Shown here: positions 32,231-42,881 of the stretch, one piece after another
How the letters are laid out: every line of letters starts with the position of its first letter
How positions within the stretch are numbered: the first letter of the stretch is position 1
NCBI GenBank assembly: GCA_016186175.1
Contig: JACPMB010000004.1
Location: 1-56,750 of the forward strand
DNA: 56,750 nucleotides
Direction of reading: 5' to 3'
From: Candidatus Peregrinibacteria bacterium
GTDB lineage: Bacteria; Patescibacteriota; Gracilibacteria; Peribacterales; Peribacteraceae
Program-made: the position numbers and the translations under genes
The notes under the pieces: generated by a model
Seen by the model: only the letters and a program-made list of their open reading frames with translations
The model's database searches: none
Told to the model about the DNA's origin: nothing

Positions 32231-32286
32231 CTAACCAACTGCTTGCCCACCGTAGCCCGGAGGCGAAGGTGGGAGCTACTGGCCCG
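32231..32286 (-). repeat. Duplicated tRNA-Ile 5' fragment split by a hairpin
   Basis: The 24 bases of the tRNA-Ile 5' end (CTAACCAACTG plus AGCTACTGGCCCG on the plus strand, 32181-32204) recur at 32231-32241 and 32274-32286. They are split by a 32-bp palindromic insert with CCCACC/GGTGGG arms. Confidence 0.75.
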
Positions 32287-32363
32287 CACAACTGATACGC
32301 ATTGGAGCAGGCGGCTTCATCGTATCACAGCGCCACGTCCGCTTCCCGTTCCGTTTTTCCTTA

Positions 32364-32369
32364 TATACT
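32364..32369 (+). promoter_or_regulatory. -10-like hexamer of the TMTC-like gene
   Basis: TATACT, 7 nt before the ATG at 32377. Confidence 0.5.
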
Positions 32370-32376
32370 CGTATGT

Positions 32377-33936
32377 ATGTTGCGGCGCCTTACGGCAAAT
32401 CATGTCTCAGTCGCGATAGTCCTGCTGACTCTTGCGGCCTTCGTGCCGAATGTCGGCAACGCGTTCGTGTCGCTCGATGACAACTATCTGATCTACGCGA
32501 ACCCCGCCGTGCAAAACGTTACGTGGAAAAACATAATTCATGTTTTCACCAGTTACGATCCGCAGCTATACATCCCCCTGACCTTCCTGAGCTGGCAGAT
32601 TAATGCCGCTCTGTTCGGAATGAATCCAGCCGCATTCCACCTGGTGAATCTGCTCCTGCATTGCGTCAACGCCGTTCTGGCGTTCCTGATTCTGCGCAGG
32701 CTTTCCGGCAGCCTCGTTGCCTCCGCGGTCGCCGCGACGCTGTTCGCTATACATCCGATCCAAACCGAGGCGGTGTTGTGGGCGGCCGGCCGCAAGGACC
32801 TCCTGTCCGGCATGTTTTTCCTGCTTTCCGTGCACGTTTATCTCCGGTATCGCGAGAACGATTCAGGCAGAACGCATGGATGGAGCGTCGCGCTCTTCGC
32901 ATTGGGGCTTCTTTCCAAAGTATCGGTTATCACGCTGCCAGCTTGGCTGCTCGCGATTGACTGGCTGCAAAAACGGCGGCTCGATGCGCGAATGTTCTCC
33001 GAGAAATTGCCGTACGTTCTTTTTGCGATAATTTTCGCTGTAATCGCGACAATCGGCAAAGCGCGGGTGCTGGGGTCTTCCGGTACGCTTCTGAATGCGC
33101 TCCTTCCTGCCAAGAGCGCCGTCTTCTATCTGCGGCAGTTTTTTTGGCCGTCCGGACTTTCCGTGATCTATCCGTATGCCGGCCGGCCGCATGATCTGAC
33201 GGCGGAATTCGCGTGGTCATTTGGGATAATCGCGGCATTGGCGGCGGCCGCGCTGTTCTGCTTACGCGGCAGGAACCGCATGATCTCTTTCGGCATAGGA
33301 ACATACTTCCTGCTTCTTGCTCCGAGTTTCACGACATTCTGGAAGAACGGTTTCCTCTATTTCGCTTCGGACCGCTACGTGTATCTGGCGTCAATCGGCT
33401 TTTTCGCGGTCATCGGACTGCTGGCAGCTCGCCTTAAGGATTCGATTGGCCGGAAATTGGCTGGCGCGGTTTTTCCAGTCCTTTGCGCCGCCGCCATCGC
33501 CGCATTGCTTCCCGCAACATGGGCGCAGGGAAAAGTCTGGAGCAGCGCCGAAGCTCTTTATCGCAACGTCCTGCGCACGTATCCCGATTCCGTGATGGCC
33601 CGGACGAATCTCGGGCTGGAGCTGCAGCTTGTCGGGAATCACGCCGAAGCGCGGGAGCATTACAAGCGCGCCATGGAGCTCGATCCGCATTCGGTTCATG
33701 CCTATTTCAATCTTGCCGCACTGGAGAACAAGGAAGGCAATCGCGCCGAGGCGGAGAAGCTCTACATTGCGATTGTGGATGCGTTCGGCCCGCAGCAAGT
33801 CGCGACAGCATCCGACATCAAGCCGTTCCTGTGGCTGATCAAGCGGCTCAATGAGCTTGGACGCATGCGCGATGCCGAACGCCTCTTCGAGAAACTCCAG
33901 ACGCTCGCCCCGCGACAGTTAGATGAAGTTAAATGA
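32377..33936 (+). CDS. Polytopic membrane protein with C-terminal TPRs (TMTC-like)
   Basis: A 519-residue protein. About ten to twelve transmembrane segments (to about 390) carry a GT-C-like lumenal first loop (NAFVSLDDNYLIYANPAVQNVTWKNI, with the acidic DD near residue 34) and the HPIQTEAVLWAAGRKDLLSGMFFLLSV motif seen in TMTC and related O-mannosyltransferase-like proteins. Two or three TPR units follow (about 395-500). It probably transfers a sugar from a lipid carrier to exported protein or polymer; this is by homology only. The start follows the hexamer 7 nt upstream. Confidence 0.78.
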   Translation: MLRRLTANHVSVAIVLLTLAAFVPNVGNAFVSLDDNYLIYANPAVQNVTWKNIIHVFTSYDPQLYIPLTFLSWQINAALFGMNPAAFHLVNLLLHCVNAVLAFLILRRLSGSLVASAVAATLFAIHPIQTEAVLWAAGRKDLLSGMFFLLSVHVYLRYRENDSGRTHGWSVALFALGLLSKVSVITLPAWLLAIDWLQKRRLDARMFSEKLPYVLFAIIFAVIATIGKARVLGSSGTLLNALLPAKSAVFYLRQFFWPSGLSVIYPYAGRPHDLTAEFAWSFGIIAALAAAALFCLRGRNRMISFGIGTYFLLLAPSFTTFWKNGFLYFASDRYVYLASIGFFAVIGLLAARLKDSIGRKLAGAVFPVLCAAAIAALLPATWAQGKVWSSAEALYRNVLRTYPDSVMARTNLGLELQLVGNHAEAREHYKRAMELDPHSVHAYFNLAALENKEGNRAEAEKLYIAIVDAFGPQQVATASDIKPFLWLIKRLNELGRMRDAERLFEKLQTLAPRQLDEVK

Positions 33937-33960
33937 CGCGTGTACCACGCGCGATGCAAA

Positions 33961-35307
33961 TTAATGTCTTCCACGCAAAAAATCCTTCGCCTCCTTTTTC
34001 GTCGTCACCGCTCCATTGATCTGCGCTTCGTGCAGCTGTTTGAGGATTTCCCCGACTTTTTCGCCCGGCCCAATCCCCAGTATTTCCATTACTTCACTGC
34101 CGGAAATAAGAGGCTTTTTGGGGCGCGGGTGCGCATCGAGAAATGCGTGATAATCTCTGATGATCCCGTCGTACAGATCGAAATTCGCCGGCGTGGTGCC
34201 CGCGATGTCGAGCCAGAAGAGCTGCAGCAGCTCGGAAAACCACGGATGGAAGTACCAGTGCGATTTTCTCTCACCTGGCATCTCCAAAAAGGTCATTGAC
34301 ATGTGATGCCGCACCAGCCAGTCAATTTTCTCGATCCTCCTGCGCGGGCATTGCAGCCTCTGCAGAGCTTTGGACGCCAGGTCGGCGGAAATCGTCGCGT
34401 GATGGTCAAAGCGTATCCGCTCCTTAAGGCTGAACGTTCTCACCTTGCCGCAATCGTGAAACAACGCCGCAATGCGCGTGTCCGCGGTGTCATCCTCGCG
34501 AAAGCTGCGGAGCACCTGCATCGTGTGGTCCCACACGTCCCCTTCCTTATGATAATCCGCAGGCTGCGGAACGCCCTTGCACTCGTGCAGTTCCGGCAGA
34601 TAACGATTAAGGACGCCGAGTTCCCATAGATCCTCAAACGCCCTGTCGGAGTTCGGCCCGGAGAGCATCTTTTCCGTTTCCTCAAGCAGTCTGCTTCCGG
34701 AAAGGACGCTTATCATATCCGCCTGCTCCCGCAGCGCCGAGTAAGTTTCCGGATGGTATTGTCCGCTCAGCCTTGCGCGGAAGCGCACGGCGCGCAATAT
34801 GCGCAGCGCGTCATGTTTTATCCGTACGGCCGGGTCGCCGATCAAGCGGATCAGTCTTTCTTTTAAATCCGCCTCCCCGCCGCACGGATCGAAAAATTCC
34901 AGACTGATCGGATGGAAGTACATGGCGTTCACCGTGAAGTCGCGGCGGCCGGCGTCCTGCCGGCGCGTTCCGAAGGCCACGGCCTCCGGATGGCGTCCAT
35001 CGCTCGCTTCGTCGTCTTCGCGGAATGTGGTGATTTCAAAAACGTCGTCGCCAAGAAGAACGCGAACTCCGCCGAATCTGCCCCCCTCCTCTTTCGAGCG
35101 CCTGAATAGCCTGCCAACCTGCTCCGGAAGCGCTTCGGTGGCGATGTCTATGTCCATTGGCACGCGCTCCTGGAGCATATCGCGCACGCATCCGCCAACC
35201 CACCAAGTGTCGAAGCCTGCTTCGGTGAGCTTCTCCACTATCTTGTAGGCTCGTTCTCCGTGAGAGGATGCCAGCGTGCGGGCGATGATGTCTTTGGACG
35301 GCGGCAC
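33961..35307 (-). CDS. cca: CCA tRNA nucleotidyltransferase with an HD domain
   Basis: Adds or repairs the 3'-terminal CCA of tRNAs. The 448-residue protein has the polymerase head (WWVGGCVRDMLQERVPMDIDIATEALPEQV, with the DxD pair), GRRDFTVNAMYFHP, the RIKHDALRILRAVRFRARL RNA-binding region, then an HD phosphohydrolase-like domain (DVWDHTMQVLRSF ... RIAALFHDCGKVRTF). All four tRNAs in the window already encode CCA, so repair may be its main job. It starts with GTG and is divergent from nfo with back-to-back hexamers. Confidence 0.93.
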   Translation of the reverse strand: MPPSKDIIARTLASSHGERAYKIVEKLTEAGFDTWWVGGCVRDMLQERVPMDIDIATEALPEQVGRLFRRSKEEGGRFGGVRVLLGDDVFEITTFREDDEASDGRHPEAVAFGTRRQDAGRRDFTVNAMYFHPISLEFFDPCGGEADLKERLIRLIGDPAVRIKHDALRILRAVRFRARLSGQYHPETYSALREQADMISVLSGSRLLEETEKMLSGPNSDRAFEDLWELGVLNRYLPELHECKGVPQPADYHKEGDVWDHTMQVLRSFREDDTADTRIAALFHDCGKVRTFSLKERIRFDHHATISADLASKALQRLQCPRRRIEKIDWLVRHHMSMTFLEMPGERKSHWYFHPWFSELLQLFWLDIAGTTPANFDLYDGIIRDYHAFLDAHPRPKKPLISGSEVMEILGIGPGEKVGEILKQLHEAQINGAVTTKKEAKDFLRGRH

Positions 35308-35313
35308 GCTAAA

Positions 35314-35319
35314 AGAATA
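35314..35319 (-). promoter_or_regulatory. -10-like hexamer of cca
   Basis: TATTCT on the minus strand, 6 nt before the GTG at 35307. It is only 3 bp from the oppositely directed TATACT of nfo. Confidence 0.5.
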
Positions 35320-35322
35320 CCG

Positions 35323-35328
35323 TATACT
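35323..35328 (+). promoter_or_regulatory. -10-like hexamer of nfo
   Basis: TATACT, 7 nt before the ATG at 35336. Confidence 0.5.
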
Positions 35329-35335
35329 TCACGCA

Positions 35336-36172
35336 ATGTCCGAACTCCGCTTCGCCGTTGCAGGCGTCCCACGTTCGACTCCAAAGCCCTGCGGCACGAT
35401 TGAGGGTTTAAGGCAGACAAGCGCGCTGGGTATCACGGCTATGGAGATCGAGTGGGTGCAAAACGTGCCAAAAAATCTGCAACACATAGAAGCGATTCGC
35501 GAAACGGCGGAAGCGCTCGGGATTTCCCTCACCATCCATGCGCCGTACTACATCAACCTCAACTCTTCCGATCCCGGAAAGCTAGCTGCAAGCAAGGAGC
35601 GCGTCATCTCCGCGCTGGCCATGGGCGAGGTCGCCGGCGCACGATCCGTCTGCGTGCACGCCGCGTTCAATCTCGGCCAGCCGCCTCAGAAAGTATTTGA
35701 CAATGTGCGGCGCTCTATGGAAGACATACTGAAGCAGAAGAAAAAGCTCTTCCCTCACGTCAACCTTGGGATCGAGACCATGGGAAAGCCAACGCAGTTC
35801 GGTACGCTGGAGGAGGTCCTGCAGATCAGCAGGGAGTTCGGTCAATATCCGGTCATTGATCCCGCGCATTTGCATGCACGATGCAACGGAGCGTTGAACT
35901 CGCCTGAGGAATGGAACGCAATGTTCGATTTGTACGAGAAGGAACTGGGCCGGAAGTCACTGAATGTCATGCATCTGCACTACTCGGGAATCGCTTACGG
36001 TCCGCGCGGAGAGAAACATCACCTCCCACTGCGCGAAAGCGACGCACGATGGCGGGACTTCGTGAAAGTACTAAGAGAGCGCGAGATCGGCGGCGTCTGC
36101 GTCTGCGAGTCGCCGCTTATGGAGGAGGACACGCTGCTGCTCATTAAGGCCTACGCCGGGAGCAACCATTAG
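35336..36172 (+). CDS. nfo: Endonuclease IV-like AP endonuclease (TIM barrel)
   Basis: A 278-residue AP endonuclease 2 superfamily protein that would cut DNA at abasic sites. Visible metal-ligand segments are LTIHAPYYINL (His about 71), VCVHAAFNLGQ (His), LGIETMGK (Glu about 146), VIDPAHLHAR (Asp and His), HLHYSGIAYG and the terminal CESPLMEED (Glu). The layout matches Nfo more closely than sugar isomerases of the same fold. The frame extends to 35276, but the hexamer and the domain start favour 35336. Confidence 0.85.
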   Translation: MSELRFAVAGVPRSTPKPCGTIEGLRQTSALGITAMEIEWVQNVPKNLQHIEAIRETAEALGISLTIHAPYYINLNSSDPGKLAASKERVISALAMGEVAGARSVCVHAAFNLGQPPQKVFDNVRRSMEDILKQKKKLFPHVNLGIETMGKPTQFGTLEEVLQISREFGQYPVIDPAHLHARCNGALNSPEEWNAMFDLYEKELGRKSLNVMHLHYSGIAYGPRGEKHHLPLRESDARWRDFVKVLREREIGGVCVCESPLMEEDTLLLIKAYAGSNH

Positions 36173-36248
36173 GCTCGCGGCGAGACATATCGAGACTGGC
36201 GCGGCAGCCGACAAATAGGCAGAATGGCGGCGACATTCCTCTTTTTCC

Positions 36249-37256
36249 ATGAACCTCGCCATAAACGGATTCGGACGCATCGGGCGGCAGGCCCTTCGCA
36301 TAATTATGACAAGCCACCCGGAAGTGAACGTCGTGCTTATCAACGATCTTACCGATGGCGAAACTCTGGCGCATTTGTTCGAGTTCGATTCCACATACCG
36401 CCATTTCGAATGTGGCGGAGCGTGTTTTAAGGACGGAATGTTGGCGACTGGCAAAGGAAAGATCAGGATCGCCGCGAGCAAGGACCCCTACACGCTTCCG
36501 CACAAGGAACTGAAAGTTGACGTGGTGCTGGAGTGCACCGGGCGGTTCACGAAGCGCGACGACGCGTCGCTGCATCTCAAAGCGGGCGCGAAGAAGGTGA
36601 TCATTTCGGCGCCGTGCAAGGACGGCGCCGACGGCACGTTCTGCATGGGAGTAAATCACGAGTCATACGATCCCAAAACGATGCATGTCGTTTCGAACGC
36701 GTCATGCACCACCAATTGCCTTGCGCCTATGGCGAAGGTTCTTGACGACGCCTTTGGAATCCAATGCGGCACGATGACGACGATTCACAGCTATACCAAC
36801 GACCAGAATCTGCTCGACCTGCCGCATAAGGATTTGCGCAGAGCCCGCGCGGCCGCTATGAACATGGTCCCCACCGGCACGGGAGCCGCCAAGGCGATCG
36901 GTCTGGTGATCCCCACTCTGAGCGGAAAGCTCAACGGAGTCGCAGTCCGGGTCCCGACTCCCACCGGCAGCATCACGGATTTGACTGTCGTGACGCAAAA
37001 GAAAACGACAGCCGAAGAGATCAATGCAGCTTTTGAAAAAGCGGCCAGCGGATCAATGAAAGGAATACTGGGCGTCGAAAAGCGGCCTCTTGTCCTGCAG
37101 GACTACGTCGGCGATGCAAGAAGCTGCATCATTGACTCGGCTTTGACCCAGGTCACTGGAGGTAATCTCGCGAAAGTTTTCGGATGGTACGACAACGAGT
37201 GGGGCTACAGCAATCGCTTGGTGGAACTCGCGACATTCGTCGCCAAGCGGCAGTGA
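36249..37256 (+). CDS. gap: Glyceraldehyde-3-phosphate dehydrogenase, copy 2 (NAD type)
   Basis: A 335-residue type I GAPDH with LAINGFGRIGRQALR, the catalytic SNASCTTNC and terminal GWYDNEWGYSNRLVELA. It keeps the Asp of the NDL motif (Asp33 in LINDLTD) that selects NAD over NADP, unlike copy 1. It also has the normal DPKTMHVVSNASCTTNCLAPMAKVLDDAFGIQ and TVDGPS-replacing TNDQNLLDLPHKDLRRARAAA regions. It is probably the glycolytic enzyme. It stands alone between nfo and dnaK. Confidence 0.95.
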   Translation: MNLAINGFGRIGRQALRIIMTSHPEVNVVLINDLTDGETLAHLFEFDSTYRHFECGGACFKDGMLATGKGKIRIAASKDPYTLPHKELKVDVVLECTGRFTKRDDASLHLKAGAKKVIISAPCKDGADGTFCMGVNHESYDPKTMHVVSNASCTTNCLAPMAKVLDDAFGIQCGTMTTIHSYTNDQNLLDLPHKDLRRARAAAMNMVPTGTGAAKAIGLVIPTLSGKLNGVAVRVPTPTGSITDLTVVTQKKTTAEEINAAFEKAASGSMKGILGVEKRPLVLQDYVGDARSCIIDSALTQVTGGNLAKVFGWYDNEWGYSNRLVELATFVAKRQ

Positions 37257-37294
37257 GTACATACTAAATCCTCGCACTGTAGAGGAGAAGTAGG

Positions 37295-39193
37295 TCACTG
37301 TTTCTCGTCTCTCTCCTCAACAACCTCAGCCTCCTTTACGTCGTCTTTGCTTTTCTGCGAGGCGTCACTCTTGTTCTGGTTTTTCGCTGCCGCGTCCTCG
37401 TAGATAATTTTGCCGATCTCCTGCGCCGCCGTTCCAAGCTCTTCTGTCGCATGTTTTAGCTCCTCCGCCGATGCGTCTTCTTTTTTCAGAAGATCCTTAA
37501 GGTCATTAATCTTCCCATTCACCTGCTTCTTCACATCATCCGAAATTTTCGCGTCATACTCGCGCATCTGCTTTTCTGTCGTGAAAATAAGGGAGTCCGC
37601 CTGGTTGCGCGCGTCCACCGCCTCGCGCTTCTTTTTGTCCTCGTCCGCGTGCAGCTCCGCGTCCTTTCGCATTTTTTCCACTTCGTCCTTGTTCAGGCCC
37701 GTGGAACCCTGGATCGTGATGTGCTGCTCTTTTCCTGTTCCTTTGTCCTTCGCGCGGACGCTAAGTATGCCGTTGGTATCCATGTCGAAGCTCACTTCGA
37801 TCTGCGGCATGCCGCGCGGAGCCGCCAGAATGCCGTCCAGTATAAAGCGCCCGAGCGACTTGTTGTCCTTCGCCATCTCGCGCTCTCCCTGAACCACGTG
37901 TATTTCCACCGAGGTTTGGCTGTCCGCGGCAGTCGAGAAAATCTGGGACTTGCTCGTCGGAATCTTGCTGTTGCGCTCGATCAGCTTGGTTGCCACTCCT
38001 CCAAGCGTTTCGATGCCCATGCTGAGGGGAGTAACGTCAATCAGCACGATGTCCTTGTGGATATCGCCGCCGAGGATGCCGGCCTGTATCGCTGCTCCAA
38101 CAGCAACCACTTCGTCGGGGTTCACCCCCTGATGGGGATCCTTTCCGAAGAGTTTTTTGACTTTATCAATAACCGCCGGCATACGCGTCATGCCGCCTAC
38201 GAGAACGACTTCGTCAATGTCCTTAATGGAAATTTTGGCGTCCGCCAGGGCGGCCTGGCACGGCTTCGATGTTTTCTCTATCAGGTGATTTACGAGCCCT
38301 TCGAGCTTCGCGCGGCTCAGCTTCATCGTCAGATGCTTGGGGCCAGACGCATCCGCGGTGATGAACGGAAGGCTGATTTCCGTTTCTGCGGCCGAGCTCA
38401 GTTCGATCTTCGCTTTTTCCGCCGCCTCCTTTAGCCGCTGCAGCGCTATCGTATCCTTTCCAAGATCAACCCCCTGATCCTTTTTGAACTCCTGCAATAT
38501 CCAATCAATGATTACCTGGTCGAAATCGTCGCCGCCCAGATGCGTGTCTCCATTCGTGGATACCACTTCAAAAACGCCGTCGCCGAGCTCCAGCACCGAG
38601 ACGTCGAATGTTCCCCCGCCAAGATCGTAGACTATGATTTTCTGGTTCTTGCCTTTATCCAGACCGTATGCCAGGGCAGCGGCCGTCGGTTCGTTTATGA
38701 TTCGCACGACCTCGAGCCCCGCGATCTGACCAGCCTCCTTGGTTGCCTGCCTCTGGGAATCATCGAAGTATGCCGGGACTGTGATCACCGCTTTGGTAAC
38801 CTCGGAGCCCAGGAATTTTTCGGCGTCGGCCTTGAGTTTTTGGAGGATCTTCGCGCTCACTTCCTGCGGAAGCATCAGCTTGCCGCCTATGGATATCGCC
38901 GCGCGCCCTTCGCCGCTCTCCTTTACCTCGAACGGCATTCCAGCCGCTTCCTGCTTTACTTCGCTGAGCCGCCTTCCAATAAAGCGCTTTGCGGAGAAAA
39001 CCGTGCGCTTTGGATTCGTCACAGCCTGGCGCTTTGCGGCGACCCCCACTAGGATCTCTGCGTCCTTAAAAGCCACGACGGACGGCGTGGTGCGATTGCC
39101 TTCCGCGTTCGGTATAACCGCGGGTTCTCCGCCCTCGATGACGGCCATGCAGGAATTCGTGGTGCCCAGATCAATTCCGATAATTTTAGACAT
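37295..39193 (-). CDS. dnaK: Molecular chaperone DnaK (Hsp70)
   Basis: The 632-residue length is normal. The ATPase domain begins [20 protein letters not shown], with [24 protein letters not shown] and [22 protein letters not shown]. The linker and substrate-binding domain carry [14 protein letters not shown] and [33 protein letters not shown]. The C-terminus is Asp/Lys/Glu-rich and ends VVEERDEKQ. grpE and dnaJ are not adjacent. Transcription is controlled from a CIRCE element directly upstream. Confidence 0.97.
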   Translation of the reverse strand: MSKIIGIDLGTTNSCMAVIEGGEPAVIPNAEGNRTTPSVVAFKDAEILVGVAAKRQAVTNPKRTVFSAKRFIGRRLSEVKQEAAGMPFEVKESGEGRAAISIGGKLMLPQEVSAKILQKLKADAEKFLGSEVTKAVITVPAYFDDSQRQATKEAGQIAGLEVVRIINEPTAAALAYGLDKGKNQKIIVYDLGGGTFDVSVLELGDGVFEVVSTNGDTHLGGDDFDQVIIDWILQEFKKDQGVDLGKDTIALQRLKEAAEKAKIELSSAAETEISLPFITADASGPKHLTMKLSRAKLEGLVNHLIEKTSKPCQAALADAKISIKDIDEVVLVGGMTRMPAVIDKVKKLFGKDPHQGVNPDEVVAVGAAIQAGILGGDIHKDIVLIDVTPLSMGIETLGGVATKLIERNSKIPTSKSQIFSTAADSQTSVEIHVVQGEREMAKDNKSLGRFILDGILAAPRGMPQIEVSFDMDTNGILSVRAKDKGTGKEQHITIQGSTGLNKDEVEKMRKDAELHADEDKKKREAVDARNQADSLIFTTEKQMREYDAKISDDVKKQVNGKINDLKDLLKKEDASAEELKHATEELGTAAQEIGKIIYEDAAAKNQNKSDASQKSKDDVKEAEVVEERDEKQ

Positions 39194-39202
39194 AGTTTAA
39201 GA

Positions 39203-40596
<1,394 letters not shown>

Positions 40597-40610
40597 CATC
40601 ACTTATAATC

Positions 40611-40683
40611 CCTCACCCCCAGCCCCTCTCCGTCGTCTCCGCCTTCGCTAAAGCTACGGCGGACAGGCACGGAGAGGGTGAGG
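40611..40683. repeat. Nested hairpin repeat after obgE
   Basis: Outer arms CCTCACCCCC...CTCTCCGT (40611-40633) and ACGGAGAGGGTGAGG (40669-40683) enclose a second palindrome with TCCGCC/GGCGGA arms (40638-40663). Both resemble widely scattered intergenic bacterial repeats. It lies between the convergent obgE and SR-protein genes and may act as a terminator. Confidence 0.7.
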
Positions 40684-40684
40684 T

Positions 40685-41782
40685 TCAACACCCGTAGGTT
40701 CTGTACTGCGTCTGGTGACACGAGCACCTGTATTCTCTGCCCGGCACGACTCCGAGGCAGTGCCCCGTCATGCATTCGCCGCCGTGCGCGCACAGTTCGC
40801 CGGCTTTCTTTTTGGAGGCAGCCGACGTCGCTCCCGATTGCGCCTGCCCGCAGAAATTGATCGGAGGCGCGTTGACGCCGCGCGGACGATCGTTGTCCGC
40901 GGCGCAGCGCGGCACCGGCAGCTGGTAAGTCGGCGGATTGCAGGGGTTGCTGCAAATGATAATCCCGTGCTCGTCGCAGCGTTCCGCGCGAGCGTACTGC
41001 GATTGCATTGCGATGGTGCAAAAGTGATCTGCCGCCTTGTACGCAGCGCAGGTTACGAGCTTCTTGTTGGATTTCGCGTAATCGCCGGGATTGGTCATCT
41101 GATAGAACTCGCAGATCACTTTTCCCGGGTGCTGACCGATCCGCGGGTCCTGACCTCCGGACGTGCTCCTGGGCAACGGAAGAGGCCCGTACTGGCCTCC
41201 CCTCGTCGGAGGAGTGTAGATGACACTCCGACGTGAAGAACTTGAAGACGAGGAAGAACGCCTGGATGAGCTTCGCCTGGAGGATGAGCTGCGTCTTGAA
41301 CTGCGCCTGCTAGACGACGACGAACGCCTGAGCTTGGGAGTCATACATTCCACGTACATTTCGCGGAAATGCCTTCCTACAGGCTGGTTGCAGGTCGAGG
41401 CCTCGTTGAGGTTGCACTTCGGACAGACTCCGCAGACGTTTTTCATGTTCGGGTTGCCGCAGACTCCGGTTTGCGGCGGCGCCCCGTCGCAAAAGAACTC
41501 GGCGCTGCTGCCGTCCAACAGCGACATTGCGCGCGAAGTCGGATGGAACCTGGCGCACACGGCGTTCGTCGCGATCGTGCCGTACTCCTTGCAGATTTTC
41601 CCCACGCTCGCGCAGACTTCGGCGCCCGTATCCATCCTGGGATCATTTCCGTCAACAATATAATAAATCCTGCCGTTCACGTTTACCGAATTGGGCGCCG
41701 CAGAACCGGTGGAACTGAACAGGAACATTCCTGACAGGATCAGAGCGACTGCGCTCAATGCTGCCAGCGATAATCTGGACAT
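40685..41782 (-). CDS. Secreted Cys-rich protein with a Ser/Arg-repeat linker
   Basis: A 365-residue protein. A signal peptide (about 1-28, ending STGSAA) is followed by a domain with about ten cysteines (ICKEYG ... CGNPNMKNVCGVCPKCNLNEASTCN). Then comes a linker made almost only of Ser and Arg (about 150-190), and a second Cys-rich domain ending in a compact module CAHGGECMTGHCLGVVPGREYRCSCH. Even cysteine spacing suggests disulfides outside the cell. Function is unknown. It converges on obgE. Confidence 0.72.
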   Translation of the reverse strand: MSRLSLAALSAVALILSGMFLFSSTGSAAPNSVNVNGRIYYIVDGNDPRMDTGAEVCASVGKICKEYGTIATNAVCARFHPTSRAMSLLDGSSAEFFCDGAPPQTGVCGNPNMKNVCGVCPKCNLNEASTCNQPVGRHFREMYVECMTPKLRRSSSSSRRSSRRSSSSRRSSSRRSSSSSSSSRRSVIYTPPTRGGQYGPLPLPRSTSGGQDPRIGQHPGKVICEFYQMTNPGDYAKSNKKLVTCAAYKAADHFCTIAMQSQYARAERCDEHGIIICSNPCNPPTYQLPVPRCAADNDRPRGVNAPPINFCGQAQSGATSAASKKKAGELCAHGGECMTGHCLGVVPGREYRCSCHQTQYRTYGC

Positions 41783-41957
41783 ACGGCGTCGGGGGAAAGT
41801 GAGTTAAACTGTACTCCTGCTTGCGGACACGCTCAAACGGAATTTTTTTTCATTGCGCTTTTCATAATCAGACATGGCGCCGTTTCTCGTCAAACATTTA
41901 TTGGCTTGACACAGCCATATTTCTTGGAGTGATGTCCACGAAGAAACAGCGCCGTGT

Positions 41958-42500
41958 CTAGTTTGCGGGATCCCCTTTATGCCGCGCCGAATCCTCTGTG
42001 AGTTTGCCGCCTGACATAGAAGAACTTAATCTGATGTCGTGATTTGTTACACCTAAATACTTATGCATGAGATGCGCCATTATGTGGCTTGTTATTCCAT
42101 CAGCGACGTTGAGGCTGATTCCTGCTAGTGCCTGTAAGGCAGTCACTTGCCTATCTGTCGTAATTTCCATGATTAAACGCGTTTGATCTCGAATTTGCAC
42201 ATCAATACCTTGGGGTGTCCGACTCTCCCCTGCCATAGCACTGCCTTCAATTTTAGAACTCAAATTATATTTCAATTCGACCGGAGAGGCACCAATATTT
42301 TTAAATATCTCTGGAAGAATTTCTTCAACAAGGACACGTTTGATCTCACGACGAATATTCGATTGATTCATTGCAAGTGCAGCAGCTATGTTTTTTCCAG
42401 TGAGAAATTCGACCAATTGCATCTTAATGCGAAGATCGATTGTGTGATTATTGGAGATGCCCTCACGCCATTGAAGATTTGCGTCATATTTGTACCTCAT
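41958..42500 (-). CDS. Hypothetical protein in the accessory island
   Basis: A 180-residue soluble protein with no signal peptide. The N-terminal half (IKMQLVEFLTGKNIAAALAMNQSNIRREIKRVLVEEILPEIF) could be helical and HTH-like. No family is recognised. Base composition is AT-richer than the core genome, suggesting acquisition. TAGAAT lies 6 nt before the ATG. It is divergent from the truncated pRiA4b gene. Confidence 0.55.
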   Translation of the reverse strand: MRYKYDANLQWREGISNNHTIDLRIKMQLVEFLTGKNIAAALAMNQSNIRREIKRVLVEEILPEIFKNIGASPVELKYNLSSKIEGSAMAGESRTPQGIDVQIRDQTRLIMEITTDRQVTALQALAGISLNVADGITSHIMAHLMHKYLGVTNHDIRLSSSMSGGKLTEDSARHKGDPAN

Positions 42501-42506
42501 GCCGCA

Positions 42507-42512
42507 ATTCTA
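42507..42512 (-). promoter_or_regulatory. -10-like hexamer of the 180-residue hypothetical gene
   Basis: TAGAAT on the minus strand, 6 nt before the ATG at 42500. Confidence 0.5.
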
Positions 42513-42555
42513 TCAGCAAGTCTCATATTGTGCAGCCAATATAACCCTATTGCAA

Positions 42556-42870
42556 ATGAATATGCGAACCCGTGATTACATCTATCAGCTTAAAATAACA
42601 CTGGACAACACAAGTCCTCCTGTCTGGCGTCGCGTACTCATTCCTGCCAATGCCACGTTTCGTGAGTTGCATGAAACAATGCAACTTTCTTTTGGTTGGT
42701 TGGATTCCCATCTGCATGATTTCCAAGTGAGAAAAAGCGGTGTAGTGCGGCCACATTCAATTACCGATCTGACCGCTCAAGACATTGAACCGTGGTGGGA
42801 TAACGATGAAAAGAGCGATGAAAGACGCGTGAAAGTATCTGGTTTTTTACACGCGGCAGGCGACCGATAG
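42556..42870 (+). pseudogene. Truncated pRiA4b ORF-3-like protein
   Basis: A 104-residue protein matching the start of the plasmid pRiA4b ORF-3 family: YIYQLKITLDNTSPPVWRRVLIPANATFRELHETMQLSFGWLDSHLHDFQV. Family members usually continue well beyond 150 residues; here the frame ends at FLHAAGDR. The rest is replaced by the BRO-family gene on the opposite strand, so the gene looks 3'-truncated. Function of the family is unknown. An in-frame start at 42490 also exists. Confidence 0.65.
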
Positions 42871-42881
42871 CAGAGTACAAC

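Noticed and set aside
40715-41236. Long plus-strand frames opposite the Ser/Arg-repeat protein
   Set aside because: They are shadows of a minus-strand gene with a clear signal peptide and regular cysteine pattern.
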